Shown here: positions 1 through 5,691 of the stretch, in pieces
Numbering within the stretch: position 1 is the first letter of the stretch
How the letters are laid out: the number at the start of each line of letters is the position of its first letter
Assembly: GCA_031278795.1 (NCBI GenBank)
Contig: JAITJT010000180.1
Span: forward strand, 1-5,874
Length of the DNA stretch: 5,874 bases
Source of the DNA: Deltaproteobacteria bacterium
Lineage (GTDB): Bacteria; Desulfobacterota; Desulfarculia; Adiutricales; Adiutricaceae
Direction of reading: 5' to 3'
Notes under the pieces: generated by a model
What the model saw: the letters and a program-made list of their open reading frames with translations, nothing else
Databases searched by the model: none
What the model was told of the DNA's origin: nothing
Translations under genes and position numbers: made by a program

Positions 1-24
1 GAATAGGGCGTAAAAAGATAAAAG

Positions 25-58
25 AAAAGCCCGCGTTGGTGTTTCAACTCGGGCTTTT
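25..58. terminator. Bidirectional rho-independent terminator hairpin
   Basis: A stem AAAAGCCCG/CGGGCTTTT (25-33 with 50-58) continues, after one C/T mismatch, with GTTG/CAAC around a six-base loop. T-tracts occur on both sides: six T on the plus strand at 55-60, and an A-rich left flank that reads as T-rich on the minus strand. It could end a plus-strand gene beyond the left edge, a minus-strand transcript, or both. Its core is nearly the same as the hairpin at 250-290. Confidence 0.75.
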
Positions 59-140
59 TTGCCTCCGCACGGGCGCCAGGCCTTAATGCCACGTGAAAGT
101 CACATGACAAGCGAGCGAAAGGCGGTCGAAAACTCGTGAG

Positions 141-161
141 GTACTCGCCTTAGGCGAGTGC
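141..161. other. Compact inverted repeat between two terminators
   Basis: ACTCGCC (143-149) and GGCGAGT (153-159) form a seven-pair stem with a three-base loop, extended by a T-G and a G-C pair to 141-161. No T-tract follows, so it does not look like a terminator. It sits in the roughly 190 bases between two terminators (59-249), where I see no gene, only a 17-codon start-to-stop run at 86-139 without a ribosome binding site. It could be part of a small RNA, but I see no clear promoter. Confidence 0.35.
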
Positions 162-249
162 TCAATATAGTCTATTTTACCATAAAGATAGGGAAAGTAC
201 CAAGAAAAAAAAACATAGCGGATTAGAGTAAGAAAGTGAATAGAGAAAA

Positions 250-290
250 AAAAAGCCCGTGTTGGAATTTTTATGCAACACGGGCTTTTT
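250..290. terminator. Bidirectional terminator downstream of glyS
   Basis: The arms at 250-264 and 276-290 pair perfectly over 15 bases (AAAAAGCCCGTGTTG and its complement) around an 11-base loop. A run of nine A (246-254) before and T5 (286-290) in the right arm give U-tracts in either direction. It is the first strong terminator on the minus strand after the glyS stop, about 260 bases downstream, so it probably ends the glyQ-glyS transcript. It could also stop plus-strand transcription entering from the left. Confidence 0.85.
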
Positions 291-552
291 GGCCACTGCT
301 AGTTCGCTGGGCCAATGTGTCAGATGTAATTATCTGACAATGGTATCCGTTCACGCAGGTAACGGCAGAGACACGCAATAACGCGATGATACCTAAATCT
401 CCGCTATCTCGCACCATATAGGTGCTATATGGAAAAACCTAAAAAATAGGCTTCTACATCCTGCGCTATCGTTATCAGTCGCCAATTTGAGCCGCAAGTT
501 GTTAACTTGATTTAATCGAAGGCGACAGATGTTACTTCTTAAAATGTCCTCA
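291..552 (-). ncRNA. Candidate structured 3' UTR or small RNA after glyS
   Basis: About 260 bases lie between the glyS stop and its terminator with no convincing gene. They are packed with inverted repeats. Reading the minus strand 5' to 3', there is a long interrupted stem at 478-526 (GTCGCC/GGCGAC outside, CAAGTT/AACTTG inside). Next come two mutually exclusive hairpins at 411-432 (GCACC/GGTGC or CCATATA/TATATGG). Then GGTAT/ATACC (342-346 with 389-393) stacks directly on CCGTT/AACGG (347-351 with 361-365). Last is TGTCAGAT/ATCTGACA at 318-339. A terminator follows, so the stretch could be a 3' UTR or a 3'-derived small RNA. I recognise no known RNA family. The strand assignment assumes transcription with glyS. 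An alternative is non-transcribed, palindrome-rich spacer. Confidence 0.25.
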
Positions 553-2634
553 CTATAAGGTGCTCACCTTGGAAAAATCCGCGATGAGCTCAAAAAGCCT
601 GGATGTCCGGGTGAGGAGGGCGATTCTCAAGTTCTTGAGGTCCTGGTTGGGATCGTCCACCAACACCTCCTCAAAGAAGGCGTCCACGGGTGCCCGGAGG
701 CTAACTATCTTGTCCAAGAGCTCCTGGAACTCGCCTTTTTGGAGGTATACCTTGGACTCCTCCTCTAGGGCTATTATACTTTCAAGAAGCTTGATTTCAG
801 CATCTTTTGTTAGGTTCAGAGGGCTAAGGGGGGCCTCTTTTTCCCCAAACTTCTTGATTATATTTACCACACGTTTAAAGGTTTGCGCAAGGTCACGGAA
901 ACCCTCTTTTTTCTTGAGCCTCTCCAGGGCCTCGGCCCTAAGTAGGGCCGGATAGGGGTAGCTAGCGTAGAGGGAAAGAACCGCCTCGGCGCCGTCGGCG
1001 GAGATGCCTCTGGCCAGTATATAGCTCTTGAGCCTGGCCTCGAAGAACTTGAGGGTCTCCTGGGTTAGCTCCCGCTCCGGGCGCTTGGAGAGGGTGCTTA
1101 GGATCTTTATGGCCCTTCCTATGTATTTCTCTAGAGTAAAGCTCCATTTGCGGTCGATGAGCATGAGTATTATGCCAAGGGCCTGGCGCCTCAAGGCCAA
1201 GGGGTCGGCTGAGCCCGTGGGCTGGAGGTTAACGGCCACGCAGCCGCAGATGGTGTCCAGCTTGTCGGCAATGGAGAGGATGGTGCCAGCGAGGCTTTCC
1301 GGAAGCTCACCTCCCGCGCGTATGGGTAGGTAGTGCTCCCTGATGGCCGTGGCCACCTCTTTGCTCTCGCCGTCGGCTAGGGCGTACTCGGCTCCCATTA
1401 TGCCCTGAAGGGAGGGAAACTCCTTAACCACTCCAGTGAGTAGATCGCTTTTGGAGAGCTGGGCGGCCTCTTTTACGGTCTCAATTTGGTCCGGGGCGAG
1501 GTCGCTCGCTAGCTCGGTCGCTAGTTTGGAGACGCGCTCCACCTTGTCGTAATAGGAGCCTAGGCTGTGGTGGAAGACCACGTCCTTGAGGCCTAGGAGC
1601 CTCTGTTTAAGGGCGATCTTACGATCCTCTTGGTAGTAGAAGCGGGCGTCCTCTAGTCTCGCCCTCAGGACCCTCTCGTGGCCTCGGCGCACTATGTCCA
1701 TATCCCTGGCTTTGGTGTTGTTTATGGCCACAAAATATGGAGCTTGGCGCCCCTGGCTGTCGGTTACCGGGAAGTAGCGCTGGTGCTCCTGCATGGCTGT
1801 GACTGAGATGGAGAGGGGTAGATCGAGAAACTGGGTGTCGAATTTACCTAGGATGGCCACGGGCTCCTCTATGAGGTTGGCCACCTCATCCAAGAGCTCA
1901 GGGTCCACCTTGGGGATTAGATCCGTGTTGGAGTCTTTTAAGACCCTCGCTATCTCGGCCTTTACGGCCTGGATGCGGTCCTCAAAGGAGACGATCACGT
2001 GGCTCTCGGCTAGGCGAGAGCCGTACTCCTCCGGGGAGGTTATGACCACGGCCCCGGGGAAGAGGAAGCGGTGGCCGTAGCTCACCTTTCCGGCCTTTAC
2101 CCCGGCGAACTCCAAGGGTAGGAGCTCTCCTCCTAAAACTGATAGTAGCCAGTGCACGGGCCTCACGAAGGAGTACTCACCGGTTCCCCAGCGCATGCTC
2201 TTGGGAAAGGGGAGTGTTTGGAGTATGCCGGGTATCAAGCCCTCCAGGATGGTTCCAGCGGCCTTTCCGGCAATGGAGCGCCTGACCGCCAGATAGGGCC
2301 CCTTGGGGGTGTTTAAGGTGAATATCTCGGAAATGGAGACTCCCTGGCCCTTGGCGAAGCCCATGGCCGCCTTGGTGGGGTTACCCACCGAGTCGAAGGC
2401 TGAGCTAAGGGGTGGTCCGGTCACCTCCTCCTCCACGTCTGGCTGCATGTCCAAGAGCCCAAAGAGCCCCAAGGCCAAGCGCCTGGGTCCTCCCCAGACC
2501 TCTATCTTTTGGAAGCTTAGGCGGTTGTTCGCGAGATCGCGTGAGAGCCTCTCCTTTAAGAACTTGATGGCTGGCCCGAAATAGGATGCCGGAATCTCCT
2601 CCACACCCAGCTCCAGGATATAATCCTTGGTCAC
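553..2634 (-). CDS. glyS: Glycine--tRNA ligase beta subunit
   Basis: This 693-residue protein is the beta subunit of the cytoplasmic alpha2-beta2 glycyl-tRNA synthetase. It recognises and binds tRNA-Gly while the alpha subunit activates glycine with ATP. The length is normal for bacterial GlyS and the family wording runs throughout: the N-terminal [10 protein letters not shown] (8-17), [10 protein letters not shown] (281-290), [14 protein letters not shown] (324-337), an HD-like middle part with [16 protein letters not shown] (403-418), [14 protein letters not shown] (475-488), and the C-terminal anticodon-binding region ending [11 protein letters not shown] (680-690). The start is GTG; its four bases GTGA overlap the glyQ stop, and a strong ribosome binding site precedes it. 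It ends in TAG. AGG/AGA, ATA and CTA codons are common. No frameshift or missing motif is visible. Confidence 0.98.
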   Translation of the reverse strand: MTKDYILELGVEEIPASYFGPAIKFLKERLSRDLANNRLSFQKIEVWGGPRRLALGLFGLLDMQPDVEEEVTGPPLSSAFDSVGNPTKAAMGFAKGQGVSISEIFTLNTPKGPYLAVRRSIAGKAAGTILEGLIPGILQTLPFPKSMRWGTGEYSFVRPVHWLLSVLGGELLPLEFAGVKAGKVSYGHRFLFPGAVVITSPEEYGSRLAESHVIVSFEDRIQAVKAEIARVLKDSNTDLIPKVDPELLDEVANLIEEPVAILGKFDTQFLDLPLSISVTAMQEHQRYFPVTDSQGRQAPYFVAINNTKARDMDIVRRGHERVLRARLEDARFYYQEDRKIALKQRLLGLKDVVFHHSLGSYYDKVERVSKLATELASDLAPDQIETVKEAAQLSKSDLLTGVVKEFPSLQGIMGAEYALADGESKEVATAIREHYLPIRAGGELPESLAGTILSIADKLDTICGCVAVNLQPTGSADPLALRRQALGIILMLIDRKWSFTLEKYIGRAIKILSTLSKRPERELTQETLKFFEARLKSYILARGISADGAEAVLSLYASYPYPALLRAEALERLKKKEGFRDLAQTFKRVVNIIKKFGEKEAPLSPLNLTKDAEIKLLESIIALEEESKVYLQKGEFQELLDKIVSLRAPVDAFFEEVLVDDPNQDLKNLRIALLTRTSRLFELIADFSKVSTL

Positions 2635-3533
2635 AGGCTCACCTCCCAGCGGCCTAGGAGGGGATGCCCCATGTCCTCTCTCTGGGCGGTGTACTTAAGG
2701 GCGGCCTCCCTGGCTAGCCTTCTCACCCGGCCTATGAAGCGGGTGCGCTCCGGAACCGAGATGGCGCCCCGGGCATCTAGTAGGTTAAAGGCATGTGAGC
2801 ACTTGAGGCAGTAGTCATAGCCCGGGAGCACCAGACCACCCTCCAGGAGCCTCATGGACTCCTCCTCGTACATGTCGAAGAGGGTAAAGAGCATAGGAAC
2901 CGAGGCCTCCTCGAAGTTGTAGTGGGAGTACTCCACCTCGCCCTGGTGGTGCACGTCACCGTAGCGGATGACGCCGTTCCAGTCCAGCTCGTATACGTTA
3001 TCTATCCCCTGGAGGTACATGGCCAGCCTCTCCAAGCCGTAGGTGAACTCCACGGAGATGGGCTTGAGGTCCAAGCCACCCACCTGCTGGAAGTAGGTGA
3101 ACTGAGTCACCTCCATGCCGTCCAGCCAGACCTCCCAGCCTATGCCCCAGGCCCCCAGGGTGGGGGACTCCCAGTCGTCCTCCACGAAACGGATGTCGTG
3201 GTCCAGGGGGTCAATCCCCAAAGCCTTCAAGCTCTGGAGGTAGAGGTCCTGGGACTCCAAGGGAGAGGGTTTTAAGATTACCTGGAACTGATAGTAGTGC
3301 TGCAGCCTGTTGGGGTTCTCACCGTAGCGACCGTCCGTGGGCCTTCTGGAGGGCTGCACGTAGGCCGTGCGCCAGGGCTCCGGGCCCAAGGACCTCAAAG
3401 TGGTGGCCGGATGGAAGGTTCCCGCCCCCACCTCGCTGTCGTAGGGCTGGTGAATGAGACACCCGCGATCCGCCCAGAAGGCTGAAAGAGTCTGGATCAG
3501 CTCCTGGAAGGAGAGTGGCGTTTTAGAAGTCAT
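2631..3533 (-). CDS. glyQ: Glycine--tRNA ligase alpha subunit
   Basis: This 300-residue protein is the catalytic alpha subunit of the cytoplasmic glycyl-tRNA synthetase. It forms glycyl-adenylate and, with GlyS, glycyl-tRNA. Length and sequence match bacterial GlyQ almost throughout: [20 protein letters not shown] (19-38), [20 protein letters not shown] (61-80, the class II motif 2 region), [20 protein letters not shown] (116-135), [15 protein letters not shown] (139-153), [13 protein letters not shown] (164-176, motif 3) and [19 protein letters not shown] (245-263). The ATG at 3533 gives only a few residues before the usual N-terminus (SFQELI). The ribosome binding site is poor: a GGA six bases upstream within a T-rich leader that includes nine consecutive T. 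It is the first gene of the glyQ-glyS pair and overlaps glyS by four bases. The leader shows no T-box, which would be typical of Firmicutes. Confidence 0.98.
   Translation of the reverse strand: MTSKTPLSFQELIQTLSAFWADRGCLIHQPYDSEVGAGTFHPATTLRSLGPEPWRTAYVQPSRRPTDGRYGENPNRLQHYYQFQVILKPSPLESQDLYLQSLKALGIDPLDHDIRFVEDDWESPTLGAWGIGWEVWLDGMEVTQFTYFQQVGGLDLKPISVEFTYGLERLAMYLQGIDNVYELDWNGVIRYGDVHHQGEVEYSHYNFEEASVPMLFTLFDMYEEESMRLLEGGLVLPGYDYCLKCSHAFNLLDARGAISVPERTRFIGRVRRLAREAALKYTAQREDMGHPLLGRWEVSL
2639..2647 (-). promoter_or_regulatory. glyS ribosome binding site inside glyQ
   Basis: On the minus strand GGGAGGTGA lies inside the last glyQ codons, with GGAGG seven bases from the GTG start of glyS. 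With the GTGA overlap this supports translational coupling and decides the glyS start. It is much stronger than the weak site in front of glyQ. Confidence 0.85.
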
Positions 3534-3591
3534 AAAAAATCCAAAAAAAAAGAAATTGTGCTGGCTTTATGTTTAGAGAGGCTTTTGTGGG

Positions 3592-3638
3592 CTAGCTTTT
3601 AGAGGCTAGCGTTTAGAACGCTAGTTTTTAAGAGCTAG
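3592..3638 (-). promoter_or_regulatory. Two-tier CTAG-rich hairpin in glyQ leader
   Basis: The inner perfect stem CTAGCGTT/AACGCTAG (3606-3613 with 3617-3624) has a three-base loop. An outer pair CTAGCTTTT (3592-3600) and AAGAGCTAG (3630-3638) encloses it. The outer pair has a G-U wobble if read as plus-strand RNA and a C-A mismatch as minus-strand RNA. GGCTAGC also occurs as a direct repeat at 3590-3596 and 3604-3610, and because GCTAGC is self-complementary this allows an alternative fold. It lies about 60 bases before the glyQ start, in the presumed 5' UTR. A regulatory role is inferred from position only. Confidence 0.4.
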
Positions 3639-3724
3639 AAAAAAAGCGAAAACGCAATTATATTAGTTATCTATTATTTTAGCTAATAGACATCATATAT
3701 AGATACATTTTAGTATTTTCGCTT
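3639..3724 (-). terminator. Possible terminator with long loop and T7 tract
   Basis: On the minus strand AAGCGAAAA (3724-3716) pairs perfectly with TTTTCGCTT (3652-3644), followed by the rest of a seven-T run (3645-3639). The loop is 63 bases, far longer than usual, but contains its own CTATTA/TAATAG hairpin (3671-3689). Readthrough from the upstream hydrolase gene could stop here before the glyQ leader. The candidate glyQ -10 lies inside this structure, so it would act on the upstream transcript rather than on the glyQ mRNA. Confidence 0.3.
3657..3662 (-). promoter_or_regulatory. Candidate -10 element of the glyQ promoter
   Basis: The minus strand reads a perfect TATAAT here, about 125 bases upstream of the glyQ ATG and within AT-rich DNA. 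No good TTGACA lies at 16-18 bases; the best hexamers match three of six positions. Transcription would start near 3650, giving a leader of about 115 bases that contains the two-tier hairpin. This is a prediction from consensus alone. Confidence 0.4.
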
Positions 3725-3760
3725 AATATTTAGCTTCCACTAGAGAAAGACAAGAAAGCC

Positions 3761-3801
3761 AGAGGGTAAGAGCCCCTCTTTAAGGGCAAAAGCCCTTAAA
3801 G
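3761..3801 (-). terminator. Hairpin pair after the NlpC/P60-like gene
   Basis: A perfect ten-pair stem CTTTAAGGGC/GCCCTTAAAG (3778-3787 with 3792-3801) with a four-base loop starts 26 bases after the gene's stop codon. A second stem AGAGGG/CCCTCT (3761-3766 with 3774-3779) overlaps it by two bases, so the two probably exclude each other. Position suggests termination of the hydrolase transcript, but no clean T-tract follows on the minus strand. It could instead be a 3'-end stabilising hairpin. Confidence 0.45.
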
Positions 3802-3826
3802 CAACAGGATTATAGAACATAAATCC

Positions 3827-4774
3827 CTAAAAGACCAGAGCCGGCTTTTGAGAGGTAGTATGGGAGGGGGCGATTTGGGGATTTAGGAGCCTACAGGGCC
3901 TGGGCCTGGCCTCCACGAAGAGGATCCTTCTCTCGCCCTTGTTTTTCACCTGTGGGAAATTGGCCCTAAAGCTAGCTAAGGATTTGGGGTTTTTAAGATC
4001 CAAGCGGTGCACCCCGGCCCTTCTGGTGGCGTGGTACATGTTGGCGCTATTCTCTTTTACCAAGACGAGGCCGTTGTGGTAGTAGGAGAGCCCTGAGGCG
4101 AAGCGCCTGTCGGGCTTGGATATGGCGAAAAAATATATGGAGTTGGGTTTTAGGCTCTCAATCAAGGGCTGGAAGTCCGGGCTGTGGATGTTAACCCCGA
4201 GCCCGGTCTTTCTTCCGTATTCATTGGTAATAAGCGTGGGGCCCGTGACCGCGGGAAGCATGGGGGAGTTCCAGCCGGCCAGGTTCAGGGCCACGTCGAG
4301 CCCGAAGTCCCAGTCCTCCCCCCAGGGGGATGAGGGCCCGGAGTCACGAAAAAAGTCGTTTTTGGCCATACTCAAGGGGAAGTTCTCCCTGAGAAGAAGC
4401 CTTGCCGCTGAGATGAGAAAGCCCGAGCAGTTGAGGCCCGGGGTCTTGAAGTGCCTCTCAGTCTGGGCCCAGAGCGTCCAGTAGCCCTCGTCCGAGACCG
4501 TTCCGTCCACCCGGTAGGGTAGCCCCAGGAAGGGCTGGAGGAGATCCTCCCTCTCCCGAGAAAGGGGCTTCTTAAGGCCTTCCGGCCAGGGCACCAGAGC
4601 CGGGCAGGGGGGCTCCATTGTCTCTATCCCCTCATCCACGGGAAGGGCATCGTCCCATAAGGGCACGCTCTCACTTTGTTCCAAGAGAGTGGTGTCAGCT
4701 GACAGTCCTCCCCAAGTGGAGACAAGGATTACGCCAATGATAAGTAATAGGGGGAATATCCCCGCTCTCTGCAT
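3827..4774 (-). CDS. Exported NlpC/P60-like cysteine hydrolase
   Basis: This 315-residue protein probably acts outside the cytoplasmic membrane as a peptidoglycan or peptide amidase. A signal peptide is clear: R3, a hydrophobic stretch from about 6 to 20, and a likely signal peptidase I cut after LSA (24-26). There is no lipobox. The NlpC/P60 pattern is recognisable: LGLPYRVDG (83-91) and LNCSGF (114-119) with candidate catalytic Cys116, then YYHNGLVLV (231-239) with His233, then MYHAT (246-250) with His248 as a possible third residue. Cys and His are about 117 residues apart, longer than in compact family members, so there is a large insertion or a divergent subfamily. ATG at 4774 is preceded by AAAGG at six bases. 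It appears to be a single-gene transcript. The exact substrate is unknown; I recognise the fold pattern, not a named gene. Confidence 0.8.
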   Translation of the reverse strand: MQRAGIFPLLLIIGVILVSTWGGLSADTTLLEQSESVPLWDDALPVDEGIETMEPPCPALVPWPEGLKKPLSREREDLLQPFLGLPYRVDGTVSDEGYWTLWAQTERHFKTPGLNCSGFLISAARLLLRENFPLSMAKNDFFRDSGPSSPWGEDWDFGLDVALNLAGWNSPMLPAVTGPTLITNEYGRKTGLGVNIHSPDFQPLIESLKPNSIYFFAISKPDRRFASGLSYYHNGLVLVKENSANMYHATRRAGVHRLDLKNPKSLASFRANFPQVKNKGERRILFVEARPRPCRLLNPQIAPSHTTSQKPALVF

Positions 4775-4780
4775 ATCTAA

Positions 4781-4785
4781 CCTTT
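4781..4785 (-). promoter_or_regulatory. Ribosome binding site of the NlpC/P60-like gene
   Basis: The minus strand reads AAAGG six bases before the ATG at 4774. It supports this start, which also places a normal signal peptide at the N-terminus. Confidence 0.6.
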
Positions 4786-4850
4786 GAAAGAATGTGTTTA
4801 AAAAGCCTCACCAGATCCTATGGCGGCTGGAGGCCTGCCCTGGGACTCGC

Positions 4851-4877
4851 CTCTCAAGGGATTTACGCCCTTAAGGG
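4851..4877. repeat. Inverted repeat in the hydrolase leader
   Basis: AAGGG (4856-4860) pairs with CCCTT (4868-4872), extended beyond one mismatch to 4851 and 4877. Its GCCCTTAA half also occurs in the hairpin just after the same gene (3792-3799), so similar palindromes flank the gene. It may be leader structure of the hydrolase mRNA. Confidence 0.4.
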
Positions 4878-4893
4878 AGCTCTGGGCACAACC

Positions 4894-4904
4894 AATATAA
4901 TATA
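4894..4904 (-). promoter_or_regulatory. Possible -10 region of the hydrolase promoter
   Basis: The minus strand reads TATATTATATT in otherwise GC-richer DNA, giving two overlapping TATATT hexamers. It lies about 120 bases upstream of the hydrolase ATG. No good -35 hexamer is found at normal spacing; the best matches three of six positions. Confidence 0.3.
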
Positions 4905-4919
4905 GTGGCGACCAAAAGC

Positions 4920-4937
4920 CCAGAGCGGGGCCTCTGG
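4920..4937. repeat. CCAGAG/CTCTGG hairpin upstream of hydrolase promoter
   Basis: CCAGAG (4920-4925) and CTCTGG (4932-4937) form a six-pair stem with a GC-rich six-base loop. Short T-runs follow on both strands (TCTTTAG on plus, GCTTTTGG on minus). It could be a weak terminator insulating the hydrolase gene, or an operator; neither is established. Confidence 0.35.
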
Positions 4938-4989
4938 TCTTTAGTTCATCCTGAAACGCTTCCCACGGCAAGAGAGTGGCCTTCTCAAA

Positions 4990-5019
4990 AGAGCTGAAAA
5001 CGACAGAGCTGAAAACGAC
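4990..5019. repeat. Exact 15-base tandem duplication
   Basis: The unit AGAGCTGAAAACGAC occurs twice with no gap and no mismatch, at 4990-5004 and 5005-5019. It is non-coding. Perfect identity suggests a recent slippage duplication, and copy number may vary between strains. Confidence 0.9.
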
Positions 5020-5027
5020 TTAGGAAA

Positions 5028-5067
5028 GAGAGGAATTTCTCTCAAAAGAAGCTTAACTTACTTAAGC
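5028..5067. repeat. Two adjacent small inverted repeats
   Basis: GAGAG/CTCTC (5028-5032 with 5039-5043) is followed by GCTTAA/TTAAGC (5051-5056 with 5062-5067) with a five-base loop. Neither carries a T-tract. Function unknown. Confidence 0.4.
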
Positions 5068-5166
5068 GTTTATGCAAGAAGATGGAAGCCAGGTATAGGG
5101 ACCGCGAAGTTTTAACGGTTGATGCGTAAGGGTCCAGGCGAAAATGACAAAAGGGTCTTGTTAGGT

Positions 5167-5241
5167 GGAAGAAAAGGGGGAGAGAGGGAGAATAGTGAGG
5201 AGATAGGGAGGAAAGGTGAGAGGGAGGAAAGGCGAGAAGAG
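5167..5241. other. 75-base polypurine tract
   Basis: Seventy of 75 bases are A or G on the plus strand; the five pyrimidines are at 5193, 5196, 5204, 5217 and 5233. It includes a 16-base tandem duplication (5205-5236) and ends in the palindrome AAGAGCTCTT. Such tracts can adopt unusual DNA structures, and here it also opens an artefactual Lys/Glu/Arg/Gly-rich reading frame. Confidence 0.85.
5205..5236. repeat. 16-base tandem duplication in purine tract
   Basis: AGGGAGGAAAGGTGAG (5205-5220) is followed immediately by the same unit with one change, GGCGAG instead of GGTGAG at its end (5221-5236). It is the second of several tandem duplications in this intergenic stretch. Confidence 0.85.
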
Positions 5242-5267
5242 CTCTTTTTTTTAGTGCAAAAAAAAAA
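5237..5267. repeat. Palindrome with T8/A10 inverted runs
   Basis: AAGAGCTCTT (5237-5246) is a perfect ten-base palindrome merging into T8 (5245-5252), then AGTGC, then A10 (5258-5267). The T and A runs can pair across the five-base spacer. A weak terminator for plus-strand RNA is possible, but there is no gene for it to serve. Confidence 0.45.
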
Positions 5268-5304
5268 CCTACAAGAGAGATACAAAATTTATCATTAACA
5301 ACTA

Positions 5305-5324
5305 TACCATGGGGATCTATGGTA
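5305..5324. repeat. TACCAT/ATGGTA inverted repeat
   Basis: TACCAT (5305-5310) and ATGGTA (5319-5324) are separated by eight bases. An operator-like or hairpin site in AT-rich DNA; no adjacent gene assigns a role. Confidence 0.4.
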
Positions 5325-5390
5325 ACAAAGATTTTTAAAAAGATAAAATCAAAGCCTTTTCGAACGAATTTAAAAATATTTGGAAAAAGC

Positions 5391-5425
5391 CTAATGGGCG
5401 AATCTAATGGGCGAATCTAATGGGC
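5391..5425. repeat. 13-base tandem repeat, 2.7 copies
   Basis: The unit CTAATGGGCGAAT repeats exactly at 5391-5403 and 5404-5416, then partially (CTAATGGGC) at 5417-5425. A 13-base period is not a multiple of three and no conserved frame crosses it, so it is a non-coding slippage repeat or an array of binding sites. Confidence 0.9.
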
Positions 5426-5473
5426 TCGCACTAGGTAAAATTTTGGAAAAAGAGTTTGAAAAACCTTGATCGA

Positions 5474-5501
5474 AATGAAAGAAAAAATGTAGTCTTTCAT
5501 T
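5474..5501. repeat. AATGAAAGA/TCTTTCATT inverted repeat
   Basis: A perfect nine-pair stem (5474-5482 with 5493-5501) surrounds a ten-base loop. No T-tract follows. It may be a binding site or RNA hairpin; no gene context is available. Confidence 0.45.
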
Positions 5502-5561
5502 GTCTATTGGGAGAAAACAGCAAAATCGAACACTTTGCTGCTAACAAAAATCTTTAAAGCA

Positions 5562-5579
5562 TTCACAATTTGTTGTGAA
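5562..5579. promoter_or_regulatory. Operator-like dyad TTCACAA-N4-TTGTGAA
   Basis: Perfect seven-base half sites (5562-5568 and 5573-5579) are separated by TTTG. The half sites face the opposite way from the CRP consensus (TGTGA-N6-TCACA), so it is not a CRP box. The symmetry and size fit a dimeric repressor site, but no promoter or gene nearby confirms this. Confidence 0.35.
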
Positions 5580-5588
5580 AAATATTTA

Positions 5589-5600
5589 CGCTAATTAGCG
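5589..5600. promoter_or_regulatory. Perfect 12-base palindrome CGCTAATTAGCG
   Basis: It is self-complementary without a loop, so it is more likely a protein binding site or cruciform seed than an RNA hairpin. It lies nine bases after the dyad at 5562-5579 and overlaps one copy of the recurring TAGCGCG word (5596-5602). Confidence 0.35.
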
Positions 5601-5647
5601 CGAGTGCTGGAATTGTGTCTTTGTTGAGCTTTAGTTTTTTAAAAATC

Positions 5648-5691
5648 CATAGCGTGAAGTTTTAGGGAAATCCCCCTTTCCCCGCGCTATG
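5648..5691. repeat. Two-tier stem CATAGCG/CGCTATG with inner GGGAAA/TTTCCC
   Basis: The outer arms (5648-5654 and 5685-5691) and inner arms (5665-5670 and 5677-5682) both pair perfectly. A ten-base asymmetric bulge lies on the left, two bases on the right, and the loop is six bases. It resembles a structured RNA element or cruciform, with no adjoining gene. Confidence 0.45.

Noticed and set aside
271..417. 48-codon minus-strand frame ending in the terminator loop
   Set aside because: No ribosome binding site, no recognisable protein family, and it runs through the terminator stem and several inverted repeats.
2922..3275. 117-codon plus-strand frame opposite glyQ
   Set aside because: It lies wholly opposite the strongly conserved glyQ; its low-complexity Val/Leu/Gln composition is the usual shadow of a GC-rich gene. 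The same holds for the other plus-strand frames over glyS and the hydrolase gene.
3534..3656. T-box leader for glycyl-tRNA synthetase
   Set aside because: No T-box bulge sequence (AGGGUGGNACCGCG type) and no specifier stem could be found; the leader is too short and U-rich.
5122..5298. 58-codon plus-strand frame starting ATG, rich in Lys, Arg, Glu and Gly
   Set aside because: It is generated by the polypurine tract and homopolymer runs, contains the tandem duplication, and lacks a ribosome binding site.
5319..5417. Small basic plus-strand frame of about 33 codons
   Set aside because: AT-rich DNA, lysine-rich by composition, and it ends inside the 13-base tandem repeat whose period shifts the frame.
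5391..5425. CRISPR-like repeat
   Set aside because: The repeats are directly adjacent 13-base units without spacers, so this is a simple tandem repeat.
5562..5579. CRP binding site
   Set aside because: Half sites read TCACA then TGTGA, the reverse of the CRP arrangement, with a spacer of the wrong length.
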